Assembly: GCA_018136815.1 (NCBI GenBank)
Contig: CM030931.1
Span: 3,912,148 to 3,976,147, forward strand
DNA: 64,000 bases
Direction of reading: 5' to 3'
Source: Isochrysis galbana
Taxonomy: Eukaryota > Haptophyta > Isochrysidales > Isochrysidaceae
A program made the position numbers and the translations under genes. The stretch's first letter is position 1. Each line of letters begins with the position of its first letter. The notes beneath the pieces were generated by a model. That model was not told where the DNA came from. It did not search any database and worked only from the letters and a program-made list of their open reading frames with translations. Positions 51,061 through 62,878 of the stretch are shown one piece after another.

Positions 51061-52787
51061 AAAAAAAATCTTAAGATGGCAGTACCCTACCCTTGTGGCA
51101 TGCCACAGTGTATGGAGAAGGGGGTGCTCCTATGGCCATTCGCCTTAATCCACCGTGTGGGCAGCGAGTCAGGATTTGTGAGGAGAGTTAACCACTTTGT
51201 GAATTCCTGGCCAAAGCCAAGGGCGTTGATCGCTTTGTGGTAATAGGACCAGCTGACGCGGTCGAAGGCTTTCTCCCAATCGATTGCTAGGGCCACGCCC
51301 GGTTCGTCTAGGTCGTCAAGGGCGGCTTGTAGCAGTTTTAGTAGATGTGTGGCTTCGCCAATTTGTCGTCTAGGGACGAACCCAACTTGTTCTTTCGAGA
51401 TTATAGTCAAAATAGAGGTTTTAAACCTGTCCGCGAGGATGCGGGCGAGGATTTTGTAGTCTGCTTGAAGGAGTGTGATTGGTCTGTAGTTGCGTGGGTC
51501 TCGGACGTCGCCCTTCTTGTATAGGAGGGAGATGTCACCGGACGTGGTTTCGGATGGCAAGGTGCCGGATTGATGTGCTTCCACAAGCATGTCGTGGAGA
51601 GGGGGGGCAACTAGGTGCTCAAAGCTCTGGTAGAATTCGGACGGGAGGCCGTCCGGGCCGGCCGATTTGGATTTGGCCATCCTTCTAATGGCTCTCCTTA
51701 CTTCGCTGAGGCTTATGGGGCGATCTAGTGCTGTGGAGTGGGGGGTGGGTAGGGGTTGTTGTTTGAGTAGGTTTAGCAAGGGTTGTGGATTAATCGAATC
51801 TTTCTCTGAAAAAAGCCAAATGTAATACCGGCGTAGTTCATTAAGAGTATCGTGAATCGAGTGTGTGGTGAGGGTGTAGGGAGGGGCTGGGTTACCCCAG
51901 TTAATGCCTTTGTATATGCTCGGGATATCGCCATTGGCGTGTCTAGGTGTAAATTTCCGGAAGAATTCCTTGGTGACTCTTTCTTCCACTCTAAGGGCTC
52001 TTTCGGCCACGTCGACATGTGGGGAGAATCGCTTTCGCTGATCGATGACTTGGGAGTTGAGGTCCCGGATCCGGGCGTTGGACGAGTTGCTGGGGGGCCC
52101 AGAGAGTTGGGAGGCCCTAGCTTCAGCCACCGCGTCGATGTATGGGTCTATAGGGGTGAGTGCGGATTTGATTTCCGTTTGTAGTGCTAGGAGGAGTGTG
52201 GAGACTGATCTCTTTGCTCTCACCCACGCCTCGGCGTGTCCGTGTACTTCGGGGGCCGCCTGGGCGTACGACTTCTGTGGATTGATGTTTGAGGGGTTGG
52301 AAGCCGTAAAGGCTCCAAGGATTGTTTGTTGAGTGAAGTGCCCGCCCCCGAGGGGTGCACTGACGGTAGGACTTGCCTCCATGGGGGTGGCAGCAGGGCT
52401 GCCACCCACCATGGGGAGTCCTTGTTGTGGAGGAGCGGCAGCAGAGGCTGGTGGGAGGGCCAGATGCTGGCCCTGTTGGTCTGCAGGGAACAAGACTCTG
52501 CCTGTTCCCTGCTTGTGTGGCTGTTGGGGCGGCGAGGGCGGAAGGATCATGTCAACATCGCTGTCAGTCAGGGGGGCGGCCTGTGAGCGCTTCGACTCCG
52601 GCGGCTTGGGGCGGCCCCGGTGGGGCGTCGTGGGGCTGGGAGCGGTCGGCGCGCGCTCCATCGCTAAAACTATAACAATAGTTTTTTTGAGTTGCCGGGG
52701 CAGGTAGGGGGGGACCCTGAGGAATCCTTGGACACCCAGGGGAGGTGGGAAATAGTGGTTAAAATGAGTGAGTGACCGGGCTAAGGC
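51061..52787 (-). mobile_element. MERAP-headed LINE, internally deleted, with ORF1-RT fusion frame
   Basis: 5' end on the right (TAGCCCGGTCACTCACTC near 52787), conserved pre-start sequence, start codon at 52661, one frame of 524 codons to 51087. The head MERAPTAPSPTTPHRGRPKP...GGHFTQQTILGAFTASN is ORF1-like. From about residue 130 it becomes the pre-RT and RT region (AEARASQLSGPPSNSSNARI, KGDVRDPRNYRPITLLQADY, IDWEKAFDRVSW, HCGMPQG), where a stop follows at once. The catalytic FADD part and the endonuclease are missing. The tail CATCTTAAGA plus nine T closes it at 51061. A deletion derivative kept in frame, not an active LINE. Confidence 0.85.
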
Positions 52788-53156
52788 TAGCGCGGGGGAG
52801 AGGGAAGCGCGCGGAACTGGAACTGATGCAAGAACAAGGAAGGGCCCAGGCGGTGGCGTTGTGCAAGGAGACAAGCGCGCAAAGCAGGCGAGGCAGTCCG
52901 GAAAAAACGCGGCGGGGCACGAAAATGGCGCGGGTCGGCCGGCCAGTTCTTATAAATAACCTTAAATGGTCAATTGCGCACGCAGAGGGTCGATCGATCG
53001 CGGATTCGACAAAGTGGTTGTAAGTAGTGAGGCAGAAGTGAGAGGTGAGTGGTGGAGAGATGCTCGCCCTCCCCTTCTCGGGCTCTCGGGGAAAGCAGGA
53101 TGACGTATAAGACACAAGGATACACTTCAACTTGCCTTTGTTGTTATTCTTCTTCT

Positions 53157-53187
53157 AACTAATACTAATACTAATACTAATACATAG
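53157..53187. repeat. (ACTAAT)n short repeat
   Basis: Four ACTAAT/TACTAA units in the spacer just before the membrane protein gene. Confidence 0.85.
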
Positions 53188-53249
53188 CATCCTCCAGCAG
53201 GACGGATCGATCCCCGTTAGAAGTTAAAACTCGCCGACGAGGTGCTCGG

Positions 53250-56200
53250 ATGTCATTCAAAGCAATGGCGATGTCTTCCTCGGTCCGACTGTCTCACCCC
53301 CTGCTCCTGCGGCAGCTTGGGCTCTGGTGGGTGCTGGTGGGGCTGAGCGCACTCGCGCTAGTGCTTGTCTTCCTGCTGCGCCTTCGATGGCTCAGCGGCC
53401 TCCTCTTTGGAACCACTAGCCTCGGTTGCGTGCTGCACTGTCTTTATTTTTGCCTCACGCGAAGGATCAGGGGCTCCCGCCTGCTTGTACAGCTCAATCT
53501 AGCGTGTCTGGCGGCTGGTGCGATGATGCGTGAGGAGCTAGAGCCTTCAACGACCGCAGGGCTTGTGCTGGGCGCGCCGCTGCTCTCGTGGTACCTCCTG
53601 TGGGGCTGGAAGCTCATTGGAGCGAAGCCGGCAGCGGGAGAGGCGATGAGGCCTGTCAAGAGCTTGAGGGAGTGCCACCCGGTCAATGCGGGCGTGGCGG
53701 TCATGATTGTTGGAATCGAGTTTGTGCAGCTCAACTCGCTGTCTTTCAACCCGGCGCTCGGAGGTGCGCACAGCCGCGACGTGGCGACGACAGCAGGCAG
53801 GCAAGGTTCAATAACGGGTAGAGAGAGGAGGGGGAGGGGGGGGGGGGGCGGAGAGAGACGTGCTGCAGGCATCAACACGAGTGCGGTGTTCGAGGCGATG
53901 TTAACGGGCGCTCAGGACTAGCGGTCGGCTGGCTCGACGTAGTGCCGCTCAAGATGGGCGCCGTCAGGACGTTCAGTCCAGCTGTTCTGTGATGCGCACC
54001 GCGTGTAGTCCTTGCCACATCCACTGCACGGGCAGTCATTTGCCACACCTGTGGGCGATTATGCATTGCGCCTCGTCGATCGGTGGACAGCTCGTGCCCC
54101 GCCGTTGTCACGACGCACGAGGTGATCACCTCCGATCTCACCCTCGAGTGTTGACACCCCCTTTGCACGCCCACTACTCGCGCCCACTTGCCCCAGGCAT
54201 CTGGGCGGGCGTCAACTCCTTCACGACTTCCTTCAAGGTCTCGTTCCTGGTTGCCGGTGCCGAGTCCAACTTTGCGTTCTCGCTCTGGATCTACTTTGCG
54301 CTCAGCATGGGATGGGCTCTCTTTGCCCTCGCCACGCTACACCTTAGCCAACGGTAAGCCGCTCGCACCTCCTGCAGAGGTGACCTCACCCATTGCTGCC
54401 TACCCTGCGCCCCTCTCTCGGCCTGCCGTAGGCGTGCCGCACAAGACGCCGCGGGTCAGCTCCGGTGAGTTGCATCCGGCCCCGAGCGCCTGCGATCGTC
54501 CTGCCCCTGCGGGCACGCCCCCACCGTGCCATGCTTCACCCGCTCCTTCACATGGCCTTAGACTCGCCGAGTTCACAATGGCCTCGCCGCTCTCCCTCGC
54601 GGCGCTTCGCATCTTTGGCTTTGGCTACGCCTCCTTCAACATGCAGATGCAGTGGTACCGAACGTCAAAGTCGTTTTTGCGGCACCTGTTCTGGACCGTC
54701 AGTCGGCTGACGTGCGCTTGCACTTGCCCCTCTCGTAGACGTGCCCCCAAGATACTGATCCTTCGCCCGTCAAACTTTTGCAGGCCTAGACTGGCCGCCG
54801 CTGCAGCCACGTCGGCAGCAGTGTCCGCACTGCCTCTTGCTACGGCCGTTTGCATCGCTGGCATGGTGCGCCGCGCCACGCGCTGTGCGGCATGCCTCTG
54901 CGCGCCCCTTAAACATCTTGATTGAAAACCCTTCGCCACACGCCCTCAGGTTTTTGCGGCTTGCGGCGCCCTTGCCGTGTGCGCCTTTGGGTTATGTATC
55001 TGCGGCGCCTTTGCCGCCGTGACTTTGTTGCATTTTCCAATTTTAGTGTGAGCAGTCACTCCGATGGCGCACGTGCTCACTGCTATCTCCCGGCCGTGTT
55101 GAACGCCGCTTTTGCCTGTAAAGCTGCGCCTTACGTCTATCGTCGCAGGACGATGCTTTCCACTCTCCTCTGCGTGTATCCGCTCGATGGAGGGGCGGGA
55201 TACATGGAGCGCATGCCCACACAGCAGTGCTGGCATGGCAGGTGCGCGCCTACTTGCCCGGTTCCTTGCTTAGCGAGACCTGCGGCCCCCACGTCACATG
55301 CGTTCGTTCACACAGGCACTGGTGGTACGTCGCGATCGCCATCCTCAATCTCGCGGTGCTCTTCCCGGTGCGAATGCCCGCCACCCACGAGCCACCGTTC
55401 TGGATGCGCGTCAACCACCATTGATGTGTTCATCGCCTGCTCCCCGACGTAGATCATGGTGCACTTTGAGCGAAAACAGCGGTCGGCAGCGGAGGTCTCT
55501 TACCACGTCCGCTTCACGGCGAGCATGCTTTTTGGTGCGTTCACTCTCCGCTGCGCCGAGTGCTGAATCCGTGGATCTCTCATATGGTTCCTACGCGCTG
55601 TCAGGCAAGCTCGCGCTCTCGGTGACTACGACGCTCTTTTCCACGTGGCCGTCCGCTTACCTTCTTCTCTCTGCCACCATCCTCTTGTGTCTCCTCTATG
55701 CAAACAACGAGCGCGAGCAAGTACGGGGCGGGCGCTGGCTGAAGTTCCAGCAGCCGCTGCCTCCCGCGCACGCTTGACTTGCGCGTCCTTGCCGCGTCGT
55801 AGGATAATCAGCCGGCATGCTGCAACGTACGAATCGTGCGCATCCTACGAAGCATGTGTCTTAGTTGTGCGCTGTGGGCAACGTTGATCACGCTCTCTGC
55901 GCATACCATCGGTGTGGCTGAGGCTCCCCTTGTGGTTGTGCTAGCCCTTCTTTGGGTCAGTACCATCGTCTATTTCATCTGCTTGATCATCATGCCGCAG
56001 GTACGCCCACACGTACAGCAGGTTGTCGACGCATCCCTCGCATTGGGCGTGTGTCCTCCACGACAAACATTGCGCCTGCCCTCTGTGTCCATAGTACGAG
56101 CCGGTCTATTCGTCGTCGCCACCGCAGCTTACCGCCGTTGCGATCAAGGGGTTCAAATCACCTCACTCTAGATGCAGCATACTGGTGCACGGTGCTGACG

Positions 56201-57943
56201 ACGTGCTGCGCCCGGCAGCCATCCGTGATTGCGGCTCGACGGGCGGCAAGGTGGCTGCATCGCGCACGCCGACGGCCTTTGAGCCCTTCTCAGGGGGCCG
56301 CTACATCTTTGCGGACCACAACGACGGCTTCGACACATCGGAGCGGGTGCGCATTCCCAAGGTTGCTCAGCGTCTTTGCCGCCGTCGACAACACCCCTCC
56401 ACCCACCCACCACCCCAAGTTGCCGCAGACGACCAACGAGCGCCTCCGACCCATCCTGCTCGCTGCGCCTGAAATCTCGGGCTTGCGAACGTTTGACGAG
56501 GTGCGCTCTTGCCGCGCGCACCCAACCGTTAACGTGCTCTGCCCCTTCCTAAGCGGGACAGCCGCACACGCCGATAGGTGCTGGCTGTCGACGGGGTGGC
56601 GGTACATACGGCGGAAGACGCCGCGTCCAGGCTCGCCTTATTTGGCGCGAGCGCCAGAGTGGATGTTCAGCCGGCACCGCTCCGGCGCAATGGTAGCAAG
56701 ATGGGGCCTCGTGGCGATGCGCTATGGCGACTCGAGCTCGACCCATTGCTAGAGGCAATGATGAAGTACCCGCAAGACCCCCACTTGCAGCAATACGGGA
56801 TGACGAGGCTCGCCAAAATGCTCAACCTTTGCGATCATGCGGAGCGCACGCAGGTGCGCTCACCATACAAAAACCCTTCGGGGAGCCGTCGCCACCACTG
56901 CCGCTCTGACCCCCAAATTCGTTGGTGCAGGCCTTTCGACGGCTGCACGAGGCCGACGCCCTACAAGTCACCATCAACGCCATTGAGGTCTGTGCCCACC
57001 TGGATCCTTTCTGCGACACCTAGCCACGGGCGCCAACACGAGCCCCTGCTATCCAGGTGCACCTCGAGGAGGCGATCGTTCAAGCCGAGGCGGCCTCCTT
57101 CTTGCGGGCCTTTGCGTCGTGCGGCGGGACGGCGAGGGGGAGCATCGTTGCCGCTGGAGCGCTACCGGCGGTGTGCCTTGTCCTTCAAGTCCATAAGCCC
57201 AACGTGGATGTGATCGTTTCCGTCTGCCGTCTTTGCGCCGAGCTGTGCAGTCGCCGGGACGCACCTCCAGGTACGATTGCTGCAACAAACGGCTGAAAGC
57301 AGGCACGACCGTTGATATTCAAGCCCTGTCCGCGTGCACCAGGCTCTCGGAGAGCACTCGCTTCTGCGCTCGCAACCACCGGTGTGCTCCAGGCGACGAT
57401 CGCGGCCCTACTTCTCTGGATTGGCGAAGAACGTGTGGTCGCACCAGGTGCACCCTCTTCGCCCGCAAACGCCTCCGGCACGGCGCTTATGCCATTCTCC
57501 AGCTCGCTCCCGCGTTCGAGATGGTCGTCAGACCATGCCCCACAGCATGCTCTTCCCACCGCTCACCTTGGCAACGCCTCCCCCGCTCCCTGCCGGGCAT
57601 TGGCCGACTTGCCTTGCGCCCGCCGCGGCAGCGCCGCGGACTCATTGGGTCGACCCCTTCTCCATCCCCTCGTGCCCCCCCCCCCCCCCCCCTCCACATA
57701 GCGTCTGAGACAGACCCCCACCCCCTTCACGTAGTGTCTGAGATTGTCCTCGCTTGCGTTGACGAGTTTGCCGGTGGTTCAGCCCAGCACACGCCACTGG
57801 AGTTACAGCAACAGCTACGTGAGTCCGCCCTACTCGCCGCGCTTGCCACCACCCGGCATGTGTTTGTCGGGAACCACACAATCGAACTCGCTGCGGCGTG
57901 GGCTGCCGCGCGCACCCACGTTCAGATGTCGGCGACCGTTTGA
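53250..57943 (+). CDS. Multi-pass membrane protein with PDZ-like and armadillo-like regions, many exons
   Basis: The gene is not recognised by name. The first exon (53250-53763) starts MSFKAMAMSSSVRL and holds several helices (WWVLVGLSALALVLVFLLRL, GVAVMIVGIEFVQLNSLSFN). Further coding blocks, separated by GTGCGC- or GTAAGC-type donors and AG acceptors, include GIWAGVNSFTTSFKVSFLVA (54197-54353), VFAACGALAVCAFGLCICGA (about 54951), WWYVAIAILNLAVLFP (55320), KLALSVTTTLFSTWPSAYLL (55610), ALWATLITLSAHTIG (55870) and PLVVVLALLWVSTIVYFICL (55930). Then comes VLAVDGVAVHTAEDAASRLA (56578), like the second half of a PDZ domain, and helical repeats (MTRLAKMLNLCDHAERTQ, AIEVCAHLDPFCD, GALPAVCLVLQVHKPNVDVI, VSEIVLACVDEFAGG) like armadillo units to a stop at 57943. 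Exon boundaries between about 53764 and 56570 are not resolved, and two genes are possible. Confidence 0.55.
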
Positions 57944-58239
57944 GGTGGCGCTGCCGGAGACTCGCCGGTGGGACCCTCTCGACGACGGTGCTCTCATCTC
58001 TTCCGATTCTCAATGTGCTTCCCTCTCATTCTTTTTCGCGCACTGCGACCGACTTGGACGTGTTTTGCGTCGCGATGTGCAGCCGACTTCAAACAATCTC
58101 GGAGATCCATACGCGAGGTGCTGCTTTGGATCGAGAACTTACTCTCTTATGTTCTTCTTCTTCTTGTGTGGACACCAGCTATGGGTCCCAATCGAGCTAT
58201 CGCACGTTCCCCTAAGCAATCGCCGTTTCGGAGCTAGCG

Positions 58240-58384
58240 ACTCTCCTACTTCAGCGGGTTTTTTTTCCTTTTATTTTCCGTGCTGTTGACGGCCGCTCCT
58301 CTGCCCCCGTTTTAACTCCTTCTATACCAATTTTTGATTCGTCGACCAATAAAAGTTAGTGATTCTGTGCTTGCTAGAAGATCA
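58240..58384. other. Spacer with an AATAAA site
   Basis: T-rich sequence after the membrane protein gene with CCAATAAAAG at about 58348; a plausible 3' UTR end or flank of the next element. Confidence 0.35.
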
Positions 58385-59110
58385 TAACTATTGTTATAGT
58401 TTTAGCGATGGAGCGCGCGCCGACCGCTCCCAGCCCCACGACGCCCCACAGGGGCCGCCCCAAGCCGTCGGAGCCGAAGCGCTCGCCCAAGCCTCCGCCC
58501 CACCTGACAACGACGTCGACATGTCCCCGCCATCCTCGCCTCTCTCCTCCCCACCAGCCACAGAAGGTTCCCTACAGAACAACAGAGCCAGAATCTGGCC
58601 ATGCCGCATGCCGTCTGCTCCCTCCAGCCTGCCTCCCCAACAAGGACTCCCCATGGTGGGTGGCAGCCCTGCTATCACCCCCGTGGTGGCAACTCCTACC
58701 ATCAGTGCACCCCTCGAGGGCGGGCACTTCACACAACAATCAATTCTTGGAGCCTTTACTAAACCTTTACGGCTTCCAACCAACAGAGAGCAACTTCCCG
58801 GAAGTCATACGCGGAAGCCGCCCAACACGGACCCAAAGGGAAGGATCTACAGAAGCCAGCCCAGACACAACCCATCCCTCAACCATCACATCAGTCGCGC
58901 AAGCGAGCCGACCCCTAGCCGGATCCAAAGCCGACTCTGATGACGAATTGGAATGGCCCATAGATAGGGCCTGAGGGCAATGAGGAGGGAGGCATGCCAG
59001 CGGCAGGCGCGGCTGAGGAGACGACTTCGGAGACGCTGACGGGCTGAGGCCCGTCAGCAGAGGAAGGCGGGCAGGCGGGCTTGAGCGAGGGCGAGGACGG
59101 CGGCGAGAGC
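58385..59110 (+). mobile_element. MERAP-headed non-autonomous element, longer copy
   Basis: Begins AACTATTGTTATAGTTTT and start codon at 58408: MERAPTAPSPTTPHRGRPKP, then a frameshift; GTSHNNQ/GGHFTQQSILGAFTK is read in other frames. From 58970 it has GGCCTGAGGGCAATGAGGAG and AGAGGAAGGCGGGCAGGCGG, the same downstream block as 24895-24960. No endonuclease or RT lies between. Confidence 0.65.
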
Positions 59111-59160
59111 GACATCGAGTATATCGGCTGCGGCGGCTGAGTAATATGTCGGACGAGGGC

Positions 59161-59335
59161 TAATATGTCGCCGAAGAAAACGCGCCGCGTACCGCCCAGT
59201 GGGTGGGAGGCGAATTTTCGGCGGCTTCCACGACCCGCCGCAAAACACGTGGATTCCGCACAACCCCCCTCGGGCGTCGCGCGACGTATTAACGCGGAAC
59301 CGAAGATGACACCGAAAAACACCACTCGAGACTTC
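59161..59335 (+). other. Short frame before the 59.3 kb tandem array
   Basis: Open frame starting MSPKKTRRVPPSGWEANFRR that reads into the tandem array (PSEEKNV). The domain is not recognised; it may be the upstream part of the TnpB/Fanzor-like remnant or unrelated. Confidence 0.25.
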
Positions 59336-59770
59336 GACCGGGGGCCACGCCCCTCGGAAGAAAAAAACGTGACACCACGCCCTCGGAAGAAAAAAACGTG
59401 ATCGACCTCACCCGGGGGCCACGCCCCTCGGAAGAAAAAAACGTGACACCACGCCCTCGGAAGAAAAAAACGTGACACCACGCCCTCGGAAGAAAAAAAC
59501 GTGATCGACCTCACCCGGGGGCCACGCCCCTCGGAAGAAAAAAACGTGACACCACGCCCTCGGAAGAAAAAAACGTGATCGACCTCACCCGGGGGCCACG
59601 CCCCTCGGAAGAAAAAAACGTGACACCACGCCCCTCGGAAGAAAAAAACGTGACACCACGCCCTCGGAAGAAAAAAACGTGATCGACCTCACCCGGGGGC
59701 CACGCCCCTCGGAAAAAAAAAACGTGACACCACGCCCTCGGAAGAAAAAAACGTGATCGACCTCACCCCG
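59336..59770. repeat. Tandem array of CCTCGGAAGAAAAAAACGTG units
   Basis: Alternating units of about 30 bases (CACCACGCC + CTCGGAAGAAAAAAACGTG) and about 46 bases (ATCGACCTCACCCGGGGGCC + ACGCCCCTCGGAAG...). More than ten copies differ by single bases. In one plus-strand frame it reads GPRPSEEKNVIDLTR, and the last unit runs into the zinc-ribbon frame at 59780. Confidence 0.95.
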
Positions 59771-60010
59771 TCACAAACTTGCTCTTCTTGCGGAGGAGTG
59801 CCAGGAAACGGAAGCGCTTCGTCAGCGCAAGATCCGTGGTCTGAGAAGATGCACAACGTGCCTCAAGCATCTCGGGCGCGACCGCAATGCGGCGGGCAAC
59901 ATTGGCCGGGTCGACGCGGAGTTATCCACGACGCTCTCGCGGCTGTACAACAACGCTCGGCGTCCAGTCGACAGGTGGCGGTGTCGAGCGAGTCGAACGA
60001 AACCAGCGAG
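59753..60010 (+). pseudogene. TnpB/Fanzor-like C-terminal zinc ribbon remnant
   Basis: In one frame VIDLTPSQTCSSCGGVPG (CSSC at 59780-59791), then in another frame IRGLRRCTTCLKHLGRDRNA followed by AGNI (to about 59905). The order SQTCSxCG ... RCxxC ... RDRNAAxNI is the zinc ribbon plus last RuvC motif of TnpB and Fanzor nucleases. A frameshift lies between the two CxxC pairs. The RuvC-I and -II motifs are not found upstream, where a tandem array lies instead. It is a broken end piece of an RNA-guided-nuclease-type transposon gene, or of a giant-virus relative. Confidence 0.6.
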
Positions 60011-60220
60011 CAGGAGCACGAGACGAGAGGACGGAGGACCGTACCGATGCGCGCCGAGTCGCCACCATCGTGAGGAAGACGAGGGCGAGGAGAGAGCTGG
60101 AGGGTGAGCGAGGAGGGAGGAGGGAGGCAGGCAGTAGGAGCCGTCTCTCTCTGGTAGGTCGATGAGAGGGGGAGGGGACCCGGGGGAGGGGGACCCGGGG
60201 GAGCGGAGAGACCCCAAGAC

Positions 60221-62878
60221 ACCCTCTTGCGAGGAGCCTAGCTCATCCACCTGAAGTCGGGGAGACCTATCCCACAATATAGTTTGAACGTCCGAGTCAA
60301 TGGCCTCCATGAACCATGCCGGAGGAGTGGACGTGGATAGCCAATATCTCGGCGTCCCGTAGATTATGAAGTTCACTAGCAGCGTCCTCCCGTGAATGGA
60401 GAGACTCTTCAGACCTCTCCATGTTGCGACCTTTTTCTTAAGCTTCGCGTATAGCTTCTCCCAGAAGGAGTCGTTTTCTAGCCCTTCCCAGAAAGGGACT
60501 CCTAGAATGGTCGCATACTCGCCTTCGCCGAGTGTTTTAAGATAAGTTAGCGTCTCGGGGACCTGCGCCCCTGTAAGCGATCCCATTATTATTAGTATAC
60601 TCTTGTTTTTGTTCACCCTAGCCCCGGTGGCGGTTCCATATGTCTCTAAGATGTGCATCGCCCTCTCCAGTGACTCGAAAGAGCTCGCTAAAATTTGCGT
60701 GTCGTCGGCAAACTGCGAAAGCCTTAACTCTCTAGGTCCTATTGTGATTCCCTTCATCTCAGGGTCGGCGTTGACTAGTCGTGTTAGGCCTTCGGCCACT
60801 AAGAGAAAAGCTAGGGGCGATAGCGGGCACCCTTGGGGCATGCCGCAATGTATCGTGAAGGGATTGCTGCGTCTACCATTGGCCTTGATCCATCTGATCG
60901 GAAGGGAATCCGCGTTAGTTAATAGTGTTAGCCATCTAGAGTAACCGGGGCCGAAGCCCAATGCCTGTATCGCTTTATGATAATAATCCCAGCTGACTCT
61001 ATCGAAAGCTTTCTCCCAGTCTATCGCCAGGGCTAATCCCTCTTCGTCTGCGTCTTCCAAGTATGCTTGCACTAACTTTAGCAAATGGGTGGCTTCGCCT
61101 ATCATCCTCCTAGGCACAAAGCCCACTTGCTCCCTGGAGATGATCGTATGTATCGTTTTTTTGAGTCTGTTAGCTAGGATCCTGGCGAGGATTTTGTAGT
61201 CCGTTTGGAGCAACGTTATTGGTCTATAGTTCCTCGGGTCCCTAGCGTCCCCTTTTTTATAGAGCAGGGCTATATCACCCGAGCACGTGTCCTCCGGTAA
61301 TGCCCCCGACCGGTAGGCTTCGTGAAACATGTCCATCAGGCGCGGGGCCGCTAGCTTTTCAAAGCTTTGATAGAACTCCATTGGTATGCCGTCCGGCCCC
61401 GCGGATTTACCTTTCGCCATTTGCCGTATAGCACGGATGATCTCCGAATATCCTATGGGCTTGTCCAAGAAGGACCTATGACCCGTCGGTATCTGACGTT
61501 GCCTTAGCGCGTGAAGGAGGGGCTCCGCGCCTTGAGAGATCTTTTCGCTGAAAAGCCATACATAGTAGCCCCGTAACGAGGCCAGAATCGCGGTGTCGTC
61601 GGTTGCTACTTTGTCTTCATCTAGGGCCGGTTGCGGGTCTTCCCATCTCACTCCAGCGTACATCGCCGGGATGTCGCCGCTAGCGTGTCTAGGCGTGAAT
61701 CTCTTAAAAAATTGCTTTGTAACAAGCTCTTCCGCCCTTATGATTTTCTCCGCTAATGACGGGGCGGGTGAGAAGGTACGTCTTTTGTCGACTACTTTGC
61801 GGTTCAGTTCCGCTATGATGTCCGACCGGGTCGTCCCGGGGGTCGCCTCCATTTGGGCTTTTCTAGCATCCGCCACCGCGTCGATTTCCGCTTGCGCGTA
61901 CCTCTGTCGTCTGCGAAGCTCAACCGCCTTCGCGAGGAGTATCGAAGATACCTTCCTTTTGAATTCCGTCCAAGTGGTTAACTTGTCCCCTTCGTCCTCT
62001 CCCGGAGGGGCTGGGTAGAGTCTCCTCCAGAGGAGGCTGATCATCTCCCGGGTCTCCGGGTCGTCTAATACCTCCAAAGGTATCTTGGCATCTATTTCCG
62101 TTGCCCGTCGTGGGGGGGCGGTAGCAAAAGTCGCTACCACCGGGTGGTGGTCCGACGCCGCCAGGCCCGTGAAAAGTTTAAGATCTATGTATGCCTTATG
62201 CCATCTCCACGTGGAGTAGTATTCTGCGGCGTATACTCGATCTATTCTCGTGTGGGTCTGGTGCCCGCACCTCGTGTATTGCTCTTTTATGCCCGGATTA
62301 ACCAGCAGTTGGACGTCAGTGAGCCCATGCGAGGCAATCGCCCTCGTGAGGGCTCTGCCTCCCGTATTTGCATAGGGGGTCGCCCCCGCGATGGGCCGGG
62401 TGTCTCTATGTATGTTCTCCACGCAATTGAAATCGCCCGCTATAATTGTGTGAGAAAGTATTTCCGATGTCTCATGAAGGACTTTGATTTCTTCTTTACG
62501 CTTACTAGGTCTAGCATTTAGATACACCGAGGCGAAAGATATTGTTTCATGTCCGAAATTAGCCTTTACTACTACCAGCCTTCCCGGGATAACTACCGAC
62601 CAAGATTCTACTACTACGTCGCTTCTGTCTCTTCTAATGGCTACCGCCACTCCGCTCCCAGGGTCGCCCCTAGACGCGGGGGATTGAAACCAGTCCCAGC
62701 CAAGGGACCGGGCCAAACCTTGCACCCTTAGGTGCCACCCATCGCTGTAATGGTGTAGTTCTTGCGCGTACAGAACATGGATCCCTCCTAGTCTCGCTTG
62801 CGCTAGGGTCGACGTTAATTTATGTTTCGCTCCGTTCAAATTGTATGTCGCAATCTTTAAGTCGCTACTATTCACCAT
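60221..62878 (-). pseudogene. LINE family A/B ORF2: endonuclease and RT, 3'-truncated
   Basis: Starts at 62878, overlapping the end of ORF1 by 11 bases. Residues 8-15 IATYNLNG and QELHHYSDGW open the EEP endonuclease; AGDFNCVENIHRD at about 147-159, TRIDRVYAAEYYS and SDHHPVVA complete it. RT follows with KSAGPDGIPMEFYQSF, KKGDARDPRNYRPITLL, IDWEKAFDRVSW, GMPQGCPLSPLAFLL, FADDTQIL and YATILGVPFW. The LINE sequence ends at about 60221 (SRPRLQVDELGSSQEG), while the open frame runs on into unrelated DNA to 59822. The C-terminal zinc-binding part and 3' tail are therefore lost. The domains present are intact and in frame. L1/Tx1-like by architecture. Confidence 0.92.

Noticed and set aside
53868-53921. 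Continuation of the membrane protein first exon to the stop at 53921
   Set aside because: The segment after 53764 is G-rich low complexity bounded by a GTGCGC donor and AG acceptors, so it is probably intron. The downstream hydrophobic blocks need splicing.
59336-59770. CRISPR-like array of similar spacing
   Set aside because: The units are contiguous variants of each other with no unique spacers, and the DNA is eukaryotic. It is a minisatellite.
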